From assembly GCA_008921705.1 (NCBI GenBank), contig VFFE01006711.1, positions 131,172 through 195,171 of the forward strand: DNA of 64,000 nucleotides. The letters run 5' to 3'. The stretch's first letter is position 1. Each line of letters starts with the position of its first letter. Origin of the DNA: Burhinus oedicnemus. Lineage: Eukaryota > Chordata > Aves > Charadriiformes > Burhinidae. A program made the translations under genes and the position numbers. Below the pieces are notes generated by a model. The model was not told where the DNA came from and did no database searches. It saw only the letters and a list, made by a program, of their open reading frames with translations. Below are positions 63,311 through 64,000 of the stretch, piece by piece.

Positions 63311-64000
63311 GTAGGTTGCCGTTGCTGGAATGCCTATATGAACCTACAGATATTTTGATTGTGCAGAGGTTCTTGAATCCAACAAAAGTCACTGCAAGAT
63401 GACAGGCAATGGGTGAAAACATCATTCTTTAACAGAACATTTGCAAGCAAGAAAGGACTGAAAACAGTCAGCACTTTGGCTAGTCAAGGACATCAGCATG
63501 AAACGTAGATAGATACCACAGCCCATGTCAATTACCATTTCTTTCTGGTAGTTAATTAAGTTTTGAAGGGGACTCTCTTTTCTTTTTTTCTATTTTTGTG
63601 GTCTTAAAATTCCCTTCTCTTGTCCCTGTCCTGTGTGGGTCGCTTTTTGTACTTTGCCTCATTAGCAGATTTTAATGGGAACCAAGCAAAGAGATGTCTT
63701 TGTGTGTCTGCTCCATATCTTCCCTAATTAAGAACAATGGTGAATTAGCATTGGAGCTTGAAAGGCTATTGCTGCCTCCTGGAGCCAATTTTTTTTTTTT
63801 AAAGACCTATATAAAATGTTAGCTCCATTTCAAAGAAATCACCGTTTTGCAGCTGGGCTCCTAACAGCTTCTTAACAAAGACAGAGGATTATTTTTTTTT
63901 TTTGAGGCCTTTTTGTTCTTGATATAGTCCAGCTTAAATGAAATCTAAGATCAAAGGAAGGAGATAATTTTGTGATTTATATGTGAGGTCTAACATCTGG
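63311..64000 (+). other. SORCS1 intron, 5' part only
   Basis: Starts GTAGGT and runs off the window. AT-rich with T runs near 63789 and 63892. No exon or repeat is recognised. Confidence 0.8.

Noticed and set aside
1..64000. CRISPR arrays, operons, tRNA, rRNA or bacterial insertion sequences
   Set aside because: Nothing of this kind is visible; splice sites, CR1 elements and intron sizes show vertebrate nuclear DNA.

Overview
This window is vertebrate nuclear DNA, almost certainly from a bird. About 99% of it is non-coding and AT-rich. Five short exons on the + strand carry intact GT-AG splice sites and join in phase. The mobile DNA is mostly CR1 LINEs of several ages, one solo LTR and worn MIR-like SINE fossils. 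CR1 dominance and 3' ends built from ATTCTATGA-type repeats are typical of birds. The CR1 subfamily mix looks more neoavian than galliform, but that is an impression from memory and no species can be named.

The only host gene recognised is an internal part of a VPS10-domain sorting receptor, best matched to SORCS1 (SORCS3 is the nearest alternative). The exons lie at 14137-14295, 34749-34822, 50974-51038, 60213-60331 and 63221-63310. They join into 507 nt (169 codons) without a stop or phase error, all inside the ten-bladed beta-propeller domain. The gene enters from the left inside an intron and leaves to the right inside another. Neither the promoter, first exon, transmembrane exon nor 3' end is in view.

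Layout: 1-14136 is upstream intron with small CR1 tails, a solo LTR (3751-4282), an ancient antisense CR1 (about 9095-10420) and a 34-nt A run. 14296-34748 is a 20 kb intron holding two large CR1 copies (about 15345-17545 sense, 26071-28960 antisense) and a third of about 0.75 kb. 34823-50973 is a 16 kb intron with one CR1 tail, MIR-like fossils and a 62-bp element with perfect 10-bp inverted ends. 51039-60212, 60332-63220 and 63311-64000 are further intron. All CR1 reading frames are broken, so no second functional protein gene is supported.

No wholly new biological system was found. The observations best worth checking are a frame-neutral 48-nt candidate cassette exon at 13777-13824; a weak splice donor at 60332 followed by an in-frame hydrophobic tail, stop and AATAAA; a perfect 11-bp hairpin just after the first exon; the 62-bp inverted-end element; and two TAAT-rich blocks that could be conserved regulatory DNA.
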